Source of the DNA: Clostridium folliculivorans
GTDB lineage: Bacteria; Bacillota; Clostridia; Clostridiales; Clostridiaceae
Reading direction: 5' to 3'
Length of the DNA: 64,000 nucleotides
Assembly: GCF_024341905.1 (NCBI RefSeq)
Contig: NZ_BQXY01000004.1
Span: 153,729-217,728 of the forward strand
Shown in pieces: positions 1-8,569 of this stretch. The notes under the pieces are model-generated. The model was not told the origin of the DNA and did no database searches. It saw only the letters and a program-made list of their open reading frames with translations. The stretch's first letter is position 1; each line of letters opens with the position of its first letter. Made by a program: the position numbers and the translations under genes.

Positions 1-224
1 TCAGTGAAATCTCCATAAACACTACAACATATGCAGCCTGCATTTATTTCTTTAACATCGATCTTAGTAGTTTTTAAGAAACTGCTATCGATACCTATTT
101 CTCCAAATTCATTTTCTATTATTGCGATCTTATCGTTCTTTAGTTGTTCGCTTATAAGTTTTTTTATAAGCATAGTTTTTCCTGCACCTAAAAAACCAGA
201 AAATAAATCTACTTTTACCTTCAA
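1..224 (-). CDS. CobW/G3E-family metal-chaperone GTPase, N-terminal part (runs off the left edge)
   Basis: Only the first 74 codons are present; the gene continues beyond base 1. It starts at a TTG (224-222) behind AAGAAGGGA. The translation shows the P-loop FLGAGKT near residues 10-16, an ENEFGE segment, and the GCICC motif (GCxCC) that marks the CobW/P47K/G3E family and binds the transferred metal. Family members are cytosolic GTPases that hand Zn, Co or Ni to client enzymes. A perfect palindrome lies about 60 bp upstream and suggests control by a metal-responsive repressor (inference). The metal cannot be told from this fragment. Confidence 0.88.
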   Translation of the reverse strand, partial: MKVKVDLFSGFLGAGKTMLIKKLISEQLKNDKIAIIENEFGEIGIDSSFLKTTKIDVKEINAGCICCSVYGDFT

Positions 225-284
225 AGAAATCCCTTCTTTCTAAAGCTTCTACTTTTACATTCTAAACCTATGAAAAAATTTAAT

Positions 285-305
285 CAATGCAAATGATTTG
301 CATTG
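285..305. promoter_or_regulatory. Perfect 10-1-10 palindromic operator upstream of the CobW-family gene
   Basis: CAATGCAAAT, one central G, then ATTTGCATTG: every base of the two 10-base arms pairs. The one-base-centred inverted repeat has the geometry of Fur/Zur/PerR-family boxes, although the arm sequence is not the Bacillus consensus. It lies in the upstream region of the minus-strand GTPase gene. A Zur-like regulator is the obvious candidate (inference). Confidence 0.55.
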
Positions 306-449
306 TATACTATATACAAAAAGTTAACAAATTATGATTATCAATATGCAGAAAATGTATTATAGATTTTATTGATAATTATATGAAAAAAGTATGCTAA
401 TAATGTTCCATACAATTAAAAAGTAAGTATTCATTTATTAATAAAAAAA

Positions 450-480
450 TCTGCCATCAAGAATGTGAGTTGATAGCAGA
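450..480 (-). terminator. Rho-independent terminator of the secreted-protein operon
   Basis: An 11-bp stem (450-460 with 470-480, one mismatch) with a 9-base loop is followed on the minus strand by a run of seven T. It sits 10 bases past the stop codon of the minus-strand gene ending at 490. Confidence 0.85.
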
Positions 481-489
481 CTTTTTCTT

Positions 490-1068
490 TTAGGATGCAG
501 TATTGGTTGATGTAGAATTTTGAACTGTAGTGATAAGTGAAGACATTGCATCATTTAGTTGTTTTAGTAAATCGGTTCTCTTATTTTGAATGGATATAAT
601 ATTATTAAGTTCACCTTCTATAGGATCATAATTTTTACTTTTGAAATCATTCTTTATAGTGTTAAATGAAGCTTTTATAGTACCTGATGTAGATGAAAGC
701 GAAGAAAGTTGAGTTTTTATAGAATCTAGTTGAGATCCTATTTTGCTTAAATCCTCACTACTAATCTGGCTATTATTGCCTTTTATACCCTTTAATAATG
801 TTTTTACCTGTTCCTTTTTTGAAAGTATTTCTTTTCGTAAAGCTTGATTGGTTTCGTGATTTTGTTTGATGATATCTTTCTTTGAGGAGATTAAAGTCTT
901 ATACTCCTTTCTTTTTTCAATGTTTGATATCACTTGAGCTTTCTTTTCTACAAGATTACTTAGTTTACTAGTAGAAACATTTAACTCATCTGCCCTTACT
1001 AGGGTTGAAGGTATTATTATTGATAATGCTACTAATGAAGACACTAATTTTAATTTTAAATTTTTCAT
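490..1068 (-). CDS. Secreted coiled-coil protein of unknown function
   Basis: 192 residues. A basic N-terminus, a hydrophobic core (residues about 8-23) and an A-like cleavage site before DELN form a Sec signal peptide. The mature part is charged and heptad-like throughout (KKAQVISNIEKRKEYKTL and similar), so it is probably a long helical coiled coil. It ends in a Ser/Thr/Asn-rich tail. I recognise no catalytic motif. The start has the RBS AAGGGGG. It lies 14 bases after the lipoprotein gene, so the two form an operon with its own terminator, divergent from the two-component system at 1620. Confidence 0.8.
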   Translation of the reverse strand: MKNLKLKLVSSLVALSIIIPSTLVRADELNVSTSKLSNLVEKKAQVISNIEKRKEYKTLISSKKDIIKQNHETNQALRKEILSKKEQVKTLLKGIKGNNSQISSEDLSKIGSQLDSIKTQLSSLSSTSGTIKASFNTIKNDFKSKNYDPIEGELNNIISIQNKRTDLLKQLNDAMSSLITTVQNSTSTNTAS

Positions 1069-1082
1069 TTTTATAATCCCCC

Positions 1083-1385
1083 TTAATTAATGGTATTTAC
1101 TAAATTTTCGGTTTCATTTATATCATTTTTGTCATCTAACTCGTTCATTACACTATCAAGCTTATTCATAGAACTATCAATATTTTGTGCAACATCGCTA
1201 TTACTATCTGTCTTTGCTGTAGAATTGTTTGAGTTAGAAGAATTGGACTTAGTTGCAGTAGATTCTTTATTACTTATATTTGATTTGTTTGTACCACTAG
1301 TAGAGTTTATTGGCTTGTTACGGGTGCATCCTATAAACAATGATACTGATAACATAATAATTAGAATGAAATAAAATTTTTTCAA
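1083..1385 (-). CDS. Small Ser/Asn-rich lipoprotein
   Basis: About 100 residues from a TTG at 1385, which has AGGAGG six bases upstream. An in-frame TTG at 1409 would place that RBS inside the gene, so the shorter form is preferred. The signal peptide ends in a lipobox (SLFIGC). The rest is low-complexity Ser/Asn/Thr followed by an acidic helix (MNKLDSVMNELDDKNDINE). It is probably anchored to the outer face of the membrane. It is the first gene of an operon with the secreted coiled-coil protein; function unknown. Confidence 0.75.
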   Translation of the reverse strand: MKKFYFILIIMLSVSLFIGCTRNKPINSTSGTNKSNISNKESTATKSNSSNSNNSTAKTDSNSDVAQNIDSSMNKLDSVMNELDDKNDINETENLVNTIN

Positions 1386-1619
1386 TTTAAACCTCCTATG
1401 TAACTTCAAGTTTTAACTGTATGATTAGAGTATAACATCTGATATTAGGATAAGTCTCTGAAACTTTGTGGCAAAACTGTGGCAAGATTACTTAGTTAAC
1501 AAAGAACTATATACACTATGATATAATCAAAATAAAAATTTATATAAAGACTTATAACTTAAGTTTTAAATCAATTTTTAAAATTTCATGTCTTCTATAG
1601 ATAAAGAGGTGATTTAATA

Positions 1620-2312
1620 ATGGCAGAGAAGCTAATATATATTGCAGATGATGAGGTCAAAATACAAGATTTGATAAAGATGTTTTTAAAAAAAGATGGT
1701 TATGCTGTAGAAACTTTTTCTGATGGAAGTTCTTTGCTTGAGCAGTTCATGAAAAGGACTCCAGATATGGTCATATTAGATATAATGATGCCTGGTATGG
1801 ATGGTCTTGAAGTTTGCTCAAAGATAAGGTTGCATAGTAATATACCAATTATAATAATTTCGGCAAAAGACAGTGAATCAGATAAAATTGCGGGACTTAT
1901 GCTTGGCAGTGATGATTATATGACTAAGCCATTTAGTCCAGTGGAACTTGTGCTTAGAGTAAAAAGCATATTTAGAAGAATGGAATTTGATAAAAGTAAT
2001 TTTAGTACTGATATAATTCGTGTAGGTGATATAAATATTTACTTAGATAGAAGATTTGTTGAGTGTAAGGGTAATGAAATAAAACTAACCCCAATGGAGT
2101 TTAATTTAATAGGATACCTTTGTAAAAATGTTAATAAAGGAATAAGTAGAGAAGAATTATTAAACAAGGTTTGGGGATTTGATAGTGAAGTGGATACAAG
2201 AGCTACTGATGATATGATAAAGAGAATACGTAAAAAGTTAGCTAATGCAAATTCAAACTTAAGAATAGAAACTCTTTGGGGATATGGATTTATAATGAAA
2301 ATAGCTGAATAG
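1620..2312 (+). CDS. OmpR/PhoB-family response regulator
   Basis: 230 residues. The receiver domain (about 1-115) has the acidic pair D10-D11, phospho-acceptor D54 (VILDIMMPG), the switch Ser81 and Lys103 (MTKPF). The C-terminal winged helix (about 130-228) ends in the usual RGxGY-like LWGYGF. RBS AAAGAGGTGA. The kinase gene starts 10 bases later, so they form a cognate pair. The signal is unknown. The divergent secreted/lipoprotein operon is a plausible target because it shares the intergenic region (inference). Confidence 0.95.
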   Translation: MAEKLIYIADDEVKIQDLIKMFLKKDGYAVETFSDGSSLLEQFMKRTPDMVILDIMMPGMDGLEVCSKIRLHSNIPIIIISAKDSESDKIAGLMLGSDDYMTKPFSPVELVLRVKSIFRRMEFDKSNFSTDIIRVGDINIYLDRRFVECKGNEIKLTPMEFNLIGYLCKNVNKGISREELLNKVWGFDSEVDTRATDDMIKRIRKKLANANSNLRIETLWGYGFIMKIAE

Positions 2313-2322
2313 AGGTGTTTAT

Positions 2323-3759
2323 GTGAGAAAAGCAAAGAAGTCTATAAATAAAAGTATCTTCACTTCTCATCTAATAATAATATTAATATTTATGTTGCTA
2401 ACAGCTATTATATTTGATTTAGCTTTAAGAATTTATGTTAGAAGGGAAACAAGGAATCAAATTATTACGACAGGAGAGATATTACAAAAATCAATAAATC
2501 AAAATTCAACTAATTTGGGTTTAGATAAGTTGCAGAACTTGCAGGTAAATGAGAGGGGTAATTCAAGACTAAACTCAATTCTAAAAAGAGCCAACTCTAT
2601 CTTGGATATTAAATATATAGTTATAAATGAAGACAAAAATATAATATATCCTAATGAAAATATTAATCAAGAAGATAAAGATACTTCAAGTGAGTTAATT
2701 GCCAAAATAAAAAAAAATCAAATATCTAATATTAGTAGAGGTGTAGTGATTAACTTGAATATTCGTGGTAATAAGTATCAGGCTGTATCATATCCTATTA
2801 AGCTACAAAATAATAGTTGTTACCTAATTGTATATTCAGATTTGTCTAAGAGTGATGAAGTCACAAGGAAGGTAAATCTTTTACTTTTTTCTATACTTAT
2901 AATAATGGCTATAATCTCTTTAAGTATATCAACAAAATTGGCTAAGAAGATTAGCAATCCAATTTATGATGTAATAAAGTATGCAAAAAATATTGCAGAA
3001 AGAGACTACACGGTAAAAGAGTTTAATTTTGAACATGAGGAGCTTACAGATCTATCAAGGACTATGAGCTTTATGGCTACAAAACTTTCTTCTTATGATA
3101 ATACTATGAAAACTTTCATGCAGAATGCATCTCATGAACTTAGAACACCTTTGATGTCGATACAAGGATATGCAGAAGGTATTAGGCTTAATGTTGTAGA
3201 GGATAAAAACAAAGCTATAGAAATAATAATAGAAGAAAGCAAGAGACTATCTACCCTAGTTGAAGATCTATTGTATTTATCAAAAATAGATGCAATGCAA
3301 GATGATTTTAATTTAGAAAAGGTAGATATGAAAGAATTAATAAGCAGTTCCATTGATAGGATTAAAGGCATTACTATAAAAAATGAAAGAGAAATATTAT
3401 TTACACATTGCGATGAGGAGTTGTTTTTATATTGTGATGAAGAGAAATTAATGAGAGCAATCATTAATATATTAGCTAATTGCATTAGATACTCCAATAA
3501 GATAATAGATATTTCCTTAGAAAAGAAAGATGAAGCTATAGTTATAGATATAAATGATGATGGTTCAGGTTTTGATAAGGAAGATAAGGAACATATATTT
3601 GATAGGTTCTTTAAAGGAAAAGGCGGAAATTATGGATTGGGGTTAGCTATTACAAAGACAATTATTCAGAAACATAGCGGTATAATAACTGCTGATAATA
3701 ATATAAGAGGGGGAGCAAACTTTAATATAATATTGCCATTGCAAAAAAGAAATACATAA
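2323..3759 (+). CDS. Membrane sensor histidine kinase (HAMP-HisKA-HATPase)
   Basis: 478 residues from a GTG. Two membrane segments (about 17-37 and 185-205) enclose an extracytoplasmic sensor of about 145 residues with no named fold that I can assign. A HAMP linker follows. The dimerisation/phosphotransfer domain has ASHELRTPL with His271. The ATPase domain has the N box (NILANCIRYS), G1 (DDGSGF), F box (FDRFFKG) and G2 (GLGLAI). All kinase residues are present. It is co-transcribed with the upstream response regulator. Confidence 0.95.
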   Translation: MRKAKKSINKSIFTSHLIIILIFMLLTAIIFDLALRIYVRRETRNQIITTGEILQKSINQNSTNLGLDKLQNLQVNERGNSRLNSILKRANSILDIKYIVINEDKNIIYPNENINQEDKDTSSELIAKIKKNQISNISRGVVINLNIRGNKYQAVSYPIKLQNNSCYLIVYSDLSKSDEVTRKVNLLLFSILIIMAIISLSISTKLAKKISNPIYDVIKYAKNIAERDYTVKEFNFEHEELTDLSRTMSFMATKLSSYDNTMKTFMQNASHELRTPLMSIQGYAEGIRLNVVEDKNKAIEIIIEESKRLSTLVEDLLYLSKIDAMQDDFNLEKVDMKELISSSIDRIKGITIKNEREILFTHCDEELFLYCDEEKLMRAIINILANCIRYSNKIIDISLEKKDEAIVIDINDDGSGFDKEDKEHIFDRFFKGKGGNYGLGLAITKTIIQKHSGIITADNNIRGGANFNIILPLQKRNT

Positions 3760-3795
3760 TTGAGTTTCATAATATATGAAACTCAATTATGTATT
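3751..3795 (+). terminator. 20-bp perfect hairpin at the end of the kinase gene
   Basis: Arms 3751-3770 and 3776-3795 are perfectly complementary around a 5-base loop (AATAT). The 5' arm includes the kinase stop codon. No clean T-run follows at once (a TTTTTT lies at about 3805), so it may act as an mRNA-end protector as much as a terminator. Confidence 0.6.
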
Positions 3796-3887
3796 ATATA
3801 TAGCTTTTTTCATTGCATGAACTATAACTAAATAATCTATCTTTATTAGTTTTCGATAATTAGATTGCTACATTGACGTGTTAAGGA

Positions 3888-3918
3888 ATAGATTCTTATA
3901 CTTCGTATAAGAATCTAT
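3888..3918 (-). terminator. 13-bp hairpin overlapping the end of the RpiR-type gene
   Basis: Arms 3888-3900 and 3906-3918 pair perfectly around CTTCG. The stem contains the last codons and stop of the minus-strand regulator gene. The T-run after it is poor, so a terminator role is only probable. Confidence 0.45.
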
Positions 3919-4669
3919 ATCTCATTAAAATAAGATCTTTAACGTATAAAAAAGCATATCTCCCTACAAAAGGGAAGTATTCATTTCCATATAGAATTAC
4001 CTTAGTTACGTACTCAAGTAGAGGGGTAGCTGGATTTTGAGTGATTAATACTTTTTTTGCTTTACTTTGCTTTAAGGCTTCACTAAGTCTGGAATTATAG
4101 CTGCAGCCACCTGATATTGAAAATATAACTAGTAATGAATTTTCATCTAATGATTTTATATTATCTAGTTGCTTATCAATATCTACAAAAACTGTTGCAA
4201 ATTTACCTAGTACCATTAATTCACTCTGAAAATCGAGAGTAATGCTCTGTCCTGTATTTAAACCTACCAGGGATACACTGGGATAATCATGTATATACTG
4301 AACTAATTGGTCAATTTCCTCTGTCTTTAAAGTTTCAGTAGCTAAGTCTATGTTTTTCTTAGCCATAAAAAATAGATCAGAGGCATCCTCATTAATGTTC
4401 ATGTTTATGCTTTTATTTCTTGGATCAAAATATTCATTGTCATCATATACTAGCATGTTTTTAAATTCATAAAAGCTGTTGCAACCTAGTTTTCTGCAAA
4501 ACCTACTTATGGTAGAAATGGATACATAACATAAGTCAGCTAACTGGTTTATACTCATGCTTGATATTTTATTTATATTTTGAAGCATTATCCAAGAAAT
4601 ATTGTAGTCAATATCTTTTTCATTACTGGTATTAATTATTAATAATAGCTTATGAACAACATCACTCAT
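3896..4669 (-). CDS. RpiR/MurR-family transcriptional regulator (HTH plus SIS domain)
   Basis: 257 residues. The N-terminal HTH (about 30-75) reads INQLADLCYVSISTISRFCRKLG, the typical RpiR recognition-helix region. The C-terminal SIS domain (about 115-245) has phospho-sugar binding features (SLVGLNTGQS, IFSISGG). These proteins sense phosphosugars and usually control amino-sugar or sugar-acid genes. It lies 190 bp downstream of, and on the same strand as, a Gfo/Idh/MocA oxidoreductase, a likely regulatory target. RBS GGTGGTG. Confidence 0.88.
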   Translation of the reverse strand: MSDVVHKLLLIINTSNEKDIDYNISWIMLQNINKISSMSINQLADLCYVSISTISRFCRKLGCNSFYEFKNMLVYDDNEYFDPRNKSINMNINEDASDLFFMAKKNIDLATETLKTEEIDQLVQYIHDYPSVSLVGLNTGQSITLDFQSELMVLGKFATVFVDIDKQLDNIKSLDENSLLVIFSISGGCSYNSRLSEALKQSKAKKVLITQNPATPLLEYVTKVILYGNEYFPFVGRYAFLYVKDLILMRYRFLYEV

Positions 4670-4860
4670 TTTTTTTCACCACCATTGCATTAATTTTAGC
4701 ATTTGTATTAATTAGTATTAAGTTATATATAAATTAAATCTATTATGATATTGATGGATCATGTGTATTGTTAGTTTATAAAACCTATTTTAAAAATTAT
4801 ATTAATTTGTTTTTAAAATAAGTGTTATAAAAAGTTAAGTTCGTATAAGTATAGAAAGGA

Positions 4861-5766
4861 TTATAGTTGCATAAGTTTTTCTATAATATCTTCGCATATT
4901 TTATGTGTAAGGAGTGCGTCTTCTAAGGATATAGCGGTCTCTTTCCCATCTCTTATACAGTCTATGAAATGATTTATTATTTGCTCAAAACCTTTTCTAT
5001 ATAAGGTTGTATCCCAATCGCCTAGTTTACTTAAGCTCTCTTTATTATTAGCTAGGCTAGAATTATGCGCCATATCTTTTACAACAATTTTTTTGCCAGG
5101 ACACATATATTCAACGAGTTCTTCTGACATACCACTATCCCTGTTCATTATGGCAATTGAAGTAGTATTTTCATTTGATAGTTTTGTAACTACATTATAT
5201 AACTTATTATTTTTTATTAATCCATTTACCTGAAGGTCAGCTATATTTCCACCCATTAAGAATCTTGCTGTATCAAGCACATGTATATAGTCGTCAAGTA
5301 TAAATGTTCTTATATCTTGAGGGCTAGAGACTCTATTTTTTTGCACTAAAATTACATTGGCAGTTTCTTCGTTTTTAATTGAAGAATACATAGGAGCAAA
5401 TCTTCTATTAAAACCTATCATTAGAGTTCTATTATACTTGTTTGCAATGTCTACCAGTTGTTTTGATTCTTCATAAGAGTAGGAAATCGGCTTATCTACG
5501 TAAACATGTATACCTGACATAAGTAGTTTCTTACAGATTTCAAAATGAGATTCAGTTGCGGTATGAACAAAAGCAGCTTGAATCTTTGAATTTATTAAAT
5601 CATCTATTGACGTTGTGTACTCAGTAATTCTATATTTTTTAGCTTGCTCTTTTAATTTTTCGTTACTCCTTGTACAAAATACAAGTTCTATATCCTCTCT
5701 TGCTGTTATAACAGGTAAATATGCTTTTTGGGCAATTCCACCTAAACCTATAACTCCAATTCTCAT
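4861..5766 (-). CDS. Gfo/Idh/MocA-family NAD(P)-dependent oxidoreductase
   Basis: 301 residues from the ATG at 5766, which has AGGAGG seven bases upstream. An in-frame start 16 codons earlier lacks an RBS. The N-terminal Rossmann fold has GVIGLGGIAQ. The family EKP motif is DKP here (VYVDKPISYS), and a GFNRRFAP segment follows. The family oxidises sugars, inositols or their derivatives; the substrate cannot be read from sequence. The RpiR regulator lies downstream on the same strand. Confidence 0.88.
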   Translation of the reverse strand: MRIGVIGLGGIAQKAYLPVITAREDIELVFCTRSNEKLKEQAKKYRITEYTTSIDDLINSKIQAAFVHTATESHFEICKKLLMSGIHVYVDKPISYSYEESKQLVDIANKYNRTLMIGFNRRFAPMYSSIKNEETANVILVQKNRVSSPQDIRTFILDDYIHVLDTARFLMGGNIADLQVNGLIKNNKLYNVVTKLSNENTTSIAIMNRDSGMSEELVEYMCPGKKIVVKDMAHNSSLANNKESLSKLGDWDTTLYRKGFEQIINHFIDCIRDGKETAISLEDALLTHKICEDIIEKLMQL

Positions 5767-5873
5767 AACAAATCCTCCTAGTAAAAAATCTTTACCTAAA
5801 TAATTATAAAGCACCTAAACTACAATGACAAACAGTTATATATAATGTAAAGTATTATATAAGCATGTACAAT

Positions 5874-5980
5874 AGAGCTTAATTAAGAAAACTAAACTTA
5901 TGAATGCTTGAAAATCCTTTATCTGTGAGGGTTTTTAGAGTTTGTAAATTTACAAGTTTAATATTGTGAACTTATAAGAA
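5874..5980. repeat. Family 3 palindromic element, copy 4 (diverged)
   Basis: On the minus strand it aligns with the copy at 60209-60310: shared TTTTCAAGCAT, then ATAA, AGTT and an AAGC/AGCTCT end. A short internal stem (AAAATCCT with AGGGTTTT) is kept. It lies in the divergent gap between the oxidoreductase and the EamA transporter. It is the weakest member of the family. Confidence 0.5.
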
Positions 5981-6021
5981 ATTACTTAAGAAAAGACTAC
6001 TTAGAATTGGGGGCTAAAGAC

Positions 6022-6909
6022 GTGAATGATAAGATAAAAATATTATTAGCAATGATTATTTTTGGAAGCATAGGAATTTTTGTAAAGAATATAAATTTAC
6101 CATCTCTAGAGATTGCTTTTTTAAGAGCTACAATAGGAAGTTTATTTTTATTTTCTTTTAGCGTAATAGGTAAGCAAAAGATTTTTATATCGAGAATAAG
6201 AGAAAATGTAATTCCATTAATACTTTCAGGTATTGCTATAGGCTTTAATTGGATATTATTATTTCAGGCCTATAAATATACTACTGTTTCAATAGCTACT
6301 ATAAGCTATTATTTTGCACCGATGTTTGTAATAATTGCAGCACCTTTTATACTTAAAGAAAAACTTACAGGTACTAAGTTAGCGTGTCTAATAGCAGCAC
6401 TGATTGGAATAGTGATGATATTAAATTCTGGTGAAAGTGCAGGTGAGTTTTCGCAGAATATTAAAGGTATACTGTATGGGCTTAGTGGAGCTGCTTTATA
6501 TGCCACTGTAGTATTGACAAATAAGTTTATAAAAGGTTTGTCGGGATTTGATACTACACTAATTCAACTTGTAGTTTCAGCAATAACACTTTTACCTTTT
6601 ATAATTTATAGAGGCGAAATAATGAAGGTTTCAACACTAGGGGCTAAGGGTATTATGTTTGTATTAATTGTTGGAGTTATACATACAGGCATTGCTTATT
6701 TATTATACTTTACTGCTATGAAGAGCTTAGAGAGTCATTCAATAGCTATACTTAGTTACATTGATCCTATATCAGCGGTAGTTTTTTCGACATTATTATT
6801 AAGTGAATCTATTACTGTTGTTCAGATAATTGGGGGTATCATAGTGCTTTTATCTACATTTTTAGTAGAAAGGGTTGGCAAACTACCATTACAGAACTTA
6901 GAAAAGTAA
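6022..6909 (+). CDS. EamA/DMT-family permease
   Basis: 295 residues from the GTG at 6022 behind GGGGGCT; a TTG at 6007 would lie upstream of that RBS. Two EamA repeats of five membrane helices each are visible, with the typical openings FGSIGIFVKNI and GLSGAALYATVVL and the closing repeat motif (SYIDPISAVVFSTLLLSE). This is an inner-membrane drug/metabolite or amino-acid exporter of unknown substrate. It is followed by the prenyltransferase-like gene after about 100 bp. Confidence 0.88.
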   Translation: MNDKIKILLAMIIFGSIGIFVKNINLPSLEIAFLRATIGSLFLFSFSVIGKQKIFISRIRENVIPLILSGIAIGFNWILLFQAYKYTTVSIATISYYFAPMFVIIAAPFILKEKLTGTKLACLIAALIGIVMILNSGESAGEFSQNIKGILYGLSGAALYATVVLTNKFIKGLSGFDTTLIQLVVSAITLLPFIIYRGEIMKVSTLGAKGIMFVLIVGVIHTGIAYLLYFTAMKSLESHSIAILSYIDPISAVVFSTLLLSESITVVQIIGGIIVLLSTFLVERVGKLPLQNLEK

Positions 6910-7011
6910 ATTATATCTTTGTATAACAAATATCTGTGGTTAGTTTTTGGTATGTTGGCAATAATATGTATATGATTCATATTTAGACTTATATATTATT
7001 GAGGTGGGTTT

Positions 7012-7653
7012 ATGAGAATACCAAATCACGTAGGAATAATTCCAGATGGAAATAGAAGATGGGCTGTAGATAAGGGATTATCTAAAGAGAATGGATATAT
7101 TTCAGGAATAGATCCTGGATTGGAACTTTTTACTTTGTGTAAAAATGCTGGAATAAAAGAAGTAACTTATTATGGTTTTACTGTTGATAATACAAAAAGG
7201 CCTGCAGAACAAAGGAAAGCATTTACAGAGGCTTGTATTAATGCTGTAAAGGTTCTTTCAAATCAAGATGCAGAATTACTTGTAGTAGGAAATACAAAGT
7301 CTGATATGTTTCCGAAAGAGCTAATGCCTTATACCGTAAGAAAAACCTTCGGTAATGGAGGTATGAAAGTTAATTTCTTAGTAAATTATAGTTGGAAATG
7401 GGATTTAGACCATCTTAAAGAGGTTAAGTCTAGAAGTAATAATATTAATAATCAAATACAATCTTATGATGTGTCTAGAGTAGATCTTATAATAAGATGG
7501 GGCGGCAGGAGAAGACTGAGTGGATTCCTTCCTGTACAATCTATTTACTCAGATTTTTATGTTATTGATGAGTATTGGCCAGATTTTAAGCCAGAGCATT
7601 TCTACAATGCATTGAGCTGGTATAGTGATCAAGACATCACTCTTGGAGGATAA
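7012..7653 (+). CDS. Atypical undecaprenyl diphosphate synthase-family protein
   Basis: 213 residues, shorter than typical UppS (about 240-250). It keeps the IPDGNRRWA opening (usual MDGNGRWA), which includes the catalytic Asp, and a C-terminal RRRLSGFLPVQSIYSDFYV then WPDF block. The Mg-binding GGExR of canonical UppS reads GGRRR here, and the later AEL Glu is an Asp. It is a cis-prenyltransferase fold, but it may act on another substrate or be weakly active (inference). It is probably a paralogue of the housekeeping uppS. RBS GAGGTGG. Confidence 0.8.
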   Translation: MRIPNHVGIIPDGNRRWAVDKGLSKENGYISGIDPGLELFTLCKNAGIKEVTYYGFTVDNTKRPAEQRKAFTEACINAVKVLSNQDAELLVVGNTKSDMFPKELMPYTVRKTFGNGGMKVNFLVNYSWKWDLDHLKEVKSRSNNINNQIQSYDVSRVDLIIRWGGRRRLSGFLPVQSIYSDFYVIDEYWPDFKPEHFYNALSWYSDQDITLGG

Positions 7654-7764
7654 AATCATTAGATATAGCGATTTTATTTGCAATTTTTTAAATTAAGTAT
7701 GTTAACGTATTTAATTTATACACACCATAATGATTAATAGAGATAAATTTGTGGATAAAAATAA

Positions 7765-7814
7765 AAAATAGTGTGGATAATCTCAGACATAGGCGAGGTT
7801 ATCTACACTATTTT
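7765..7814. terminator. Bidirectional terminator between convergent genes
   Basis: A stem of about 20 bp (7765-7784 with 7795-7814, G-U pairs only as exceptions) with A/T-rich flanks on both sides lies between the plus-strand prenyltransferase-like gene and the minus-strand lipoprotein gene. Confidence 0.75.
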
Positions 7815-7936
7815 GTTATCCATAAAAGCATTAAGTTTTAATCTACTATCATAGTAGATATTTCAATAGGCGTATTTACTACAGTGAAAAAGCTTATTTG
7901 CCCTTAAGTGATTTTAAGAATTACTAAAAAGTTATA

Positions 7937-8569
7937 TTATGAGCCTGTACTGTTGTTGCTTGTACTATTGTTCGCGTTATTATTAGTACTATTATTGTTG
8001 TTTGTAGCTCCGTTATTGTTGTTGTTATTTTGTCTTTGAGGCATATTTGCTCTTACTTTTTCCATAATCTTATCAGCTTGGGCTTGTGTTATTGTGCCAT
8101 TGGAAACTAGTTGACTAAGTGGGTTGAAGTTGCCTCTGTTCCCTTTATTCTGTCCGTTTTGATTACTTGGTGCTTGTTGGTTATTTTGATTATTTTGGTT
8201 TTGTTGATTATTATTTTGCGTATTGTCATTAGCATTACCTTGGCTATTACCACTGTTATTATTCTGTTGCCCATTCCGTCTTTGCGTAGATGAGGTCAAT
8301 GCCTCCAAAACTTTAGTTCCTTGATCCTTAGTAATAGTTCCATCAGATACAAGTGAGTTTACACTATCCTCCATTTGTTTCTTTCTTTCTTCTGAATTTG
8401 CTGCCCAATTCTTTCCGTTTTGTTGTCTTTGCTGCCCTTGTTGATTTTGAGTAGCTGCATTAGCTTGTGTATTTTTATTAGAGCTACTACATCCTGTAAG
8501 TAATAATCCTGTGATGCTTAAAGCTGAAACTACCATCACAAGCTTTTTAGATAATACGTTTTTTATCAT
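7937..8569 (-). CDS. N/Q-rich lipoprotein with a duplicated (S/N)DGTIT motif
   Basis: 210 residues. The signal peptide ends in the lipobox LLTGC. Two short helical modules, LVSDGTITKDQGTKVLEAL and LVSNGTITQAQADKIMEKV, are joined and followed by long Asn/Gln-rich linkers. The module resembles the helix-turn-helix repeat seen in small secreted clostridial and Bacillus proteins (DUF2680-like; resemblance only). It is likely attached to the membrane and exposed in the wall. It is monocistronic, with the bidirectional terminator downstream. Function unknown. Confidence 0.8.
   Translation of the reverse strand: MIKNVLSKKLVMVVSALSITGLLLTGCSSSNKNTQANAATQNQQGQQRQQNGKNWAANSEERKKQMEDSVNSLVSDGTITKDQGTKVLEALTSSTQRRNGQQNNNSGNSQGNANDNTQNNNQQNQNNQNNQQAPSNQNGQNKGNRGNFNPLSQLVSNGTITQAQADKIMEKVRANMPQRQNNNNNNGATNNNNSTNNNANNSTSNNSTGS

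Noticed and set aside
31-243. 70-codon plus-strand reading frame at the left edge
   Set aside because: It is the antisense of the CobW-family gene, whose minus-strand frame has a P-loop, a GCxCC motif and an RBS.
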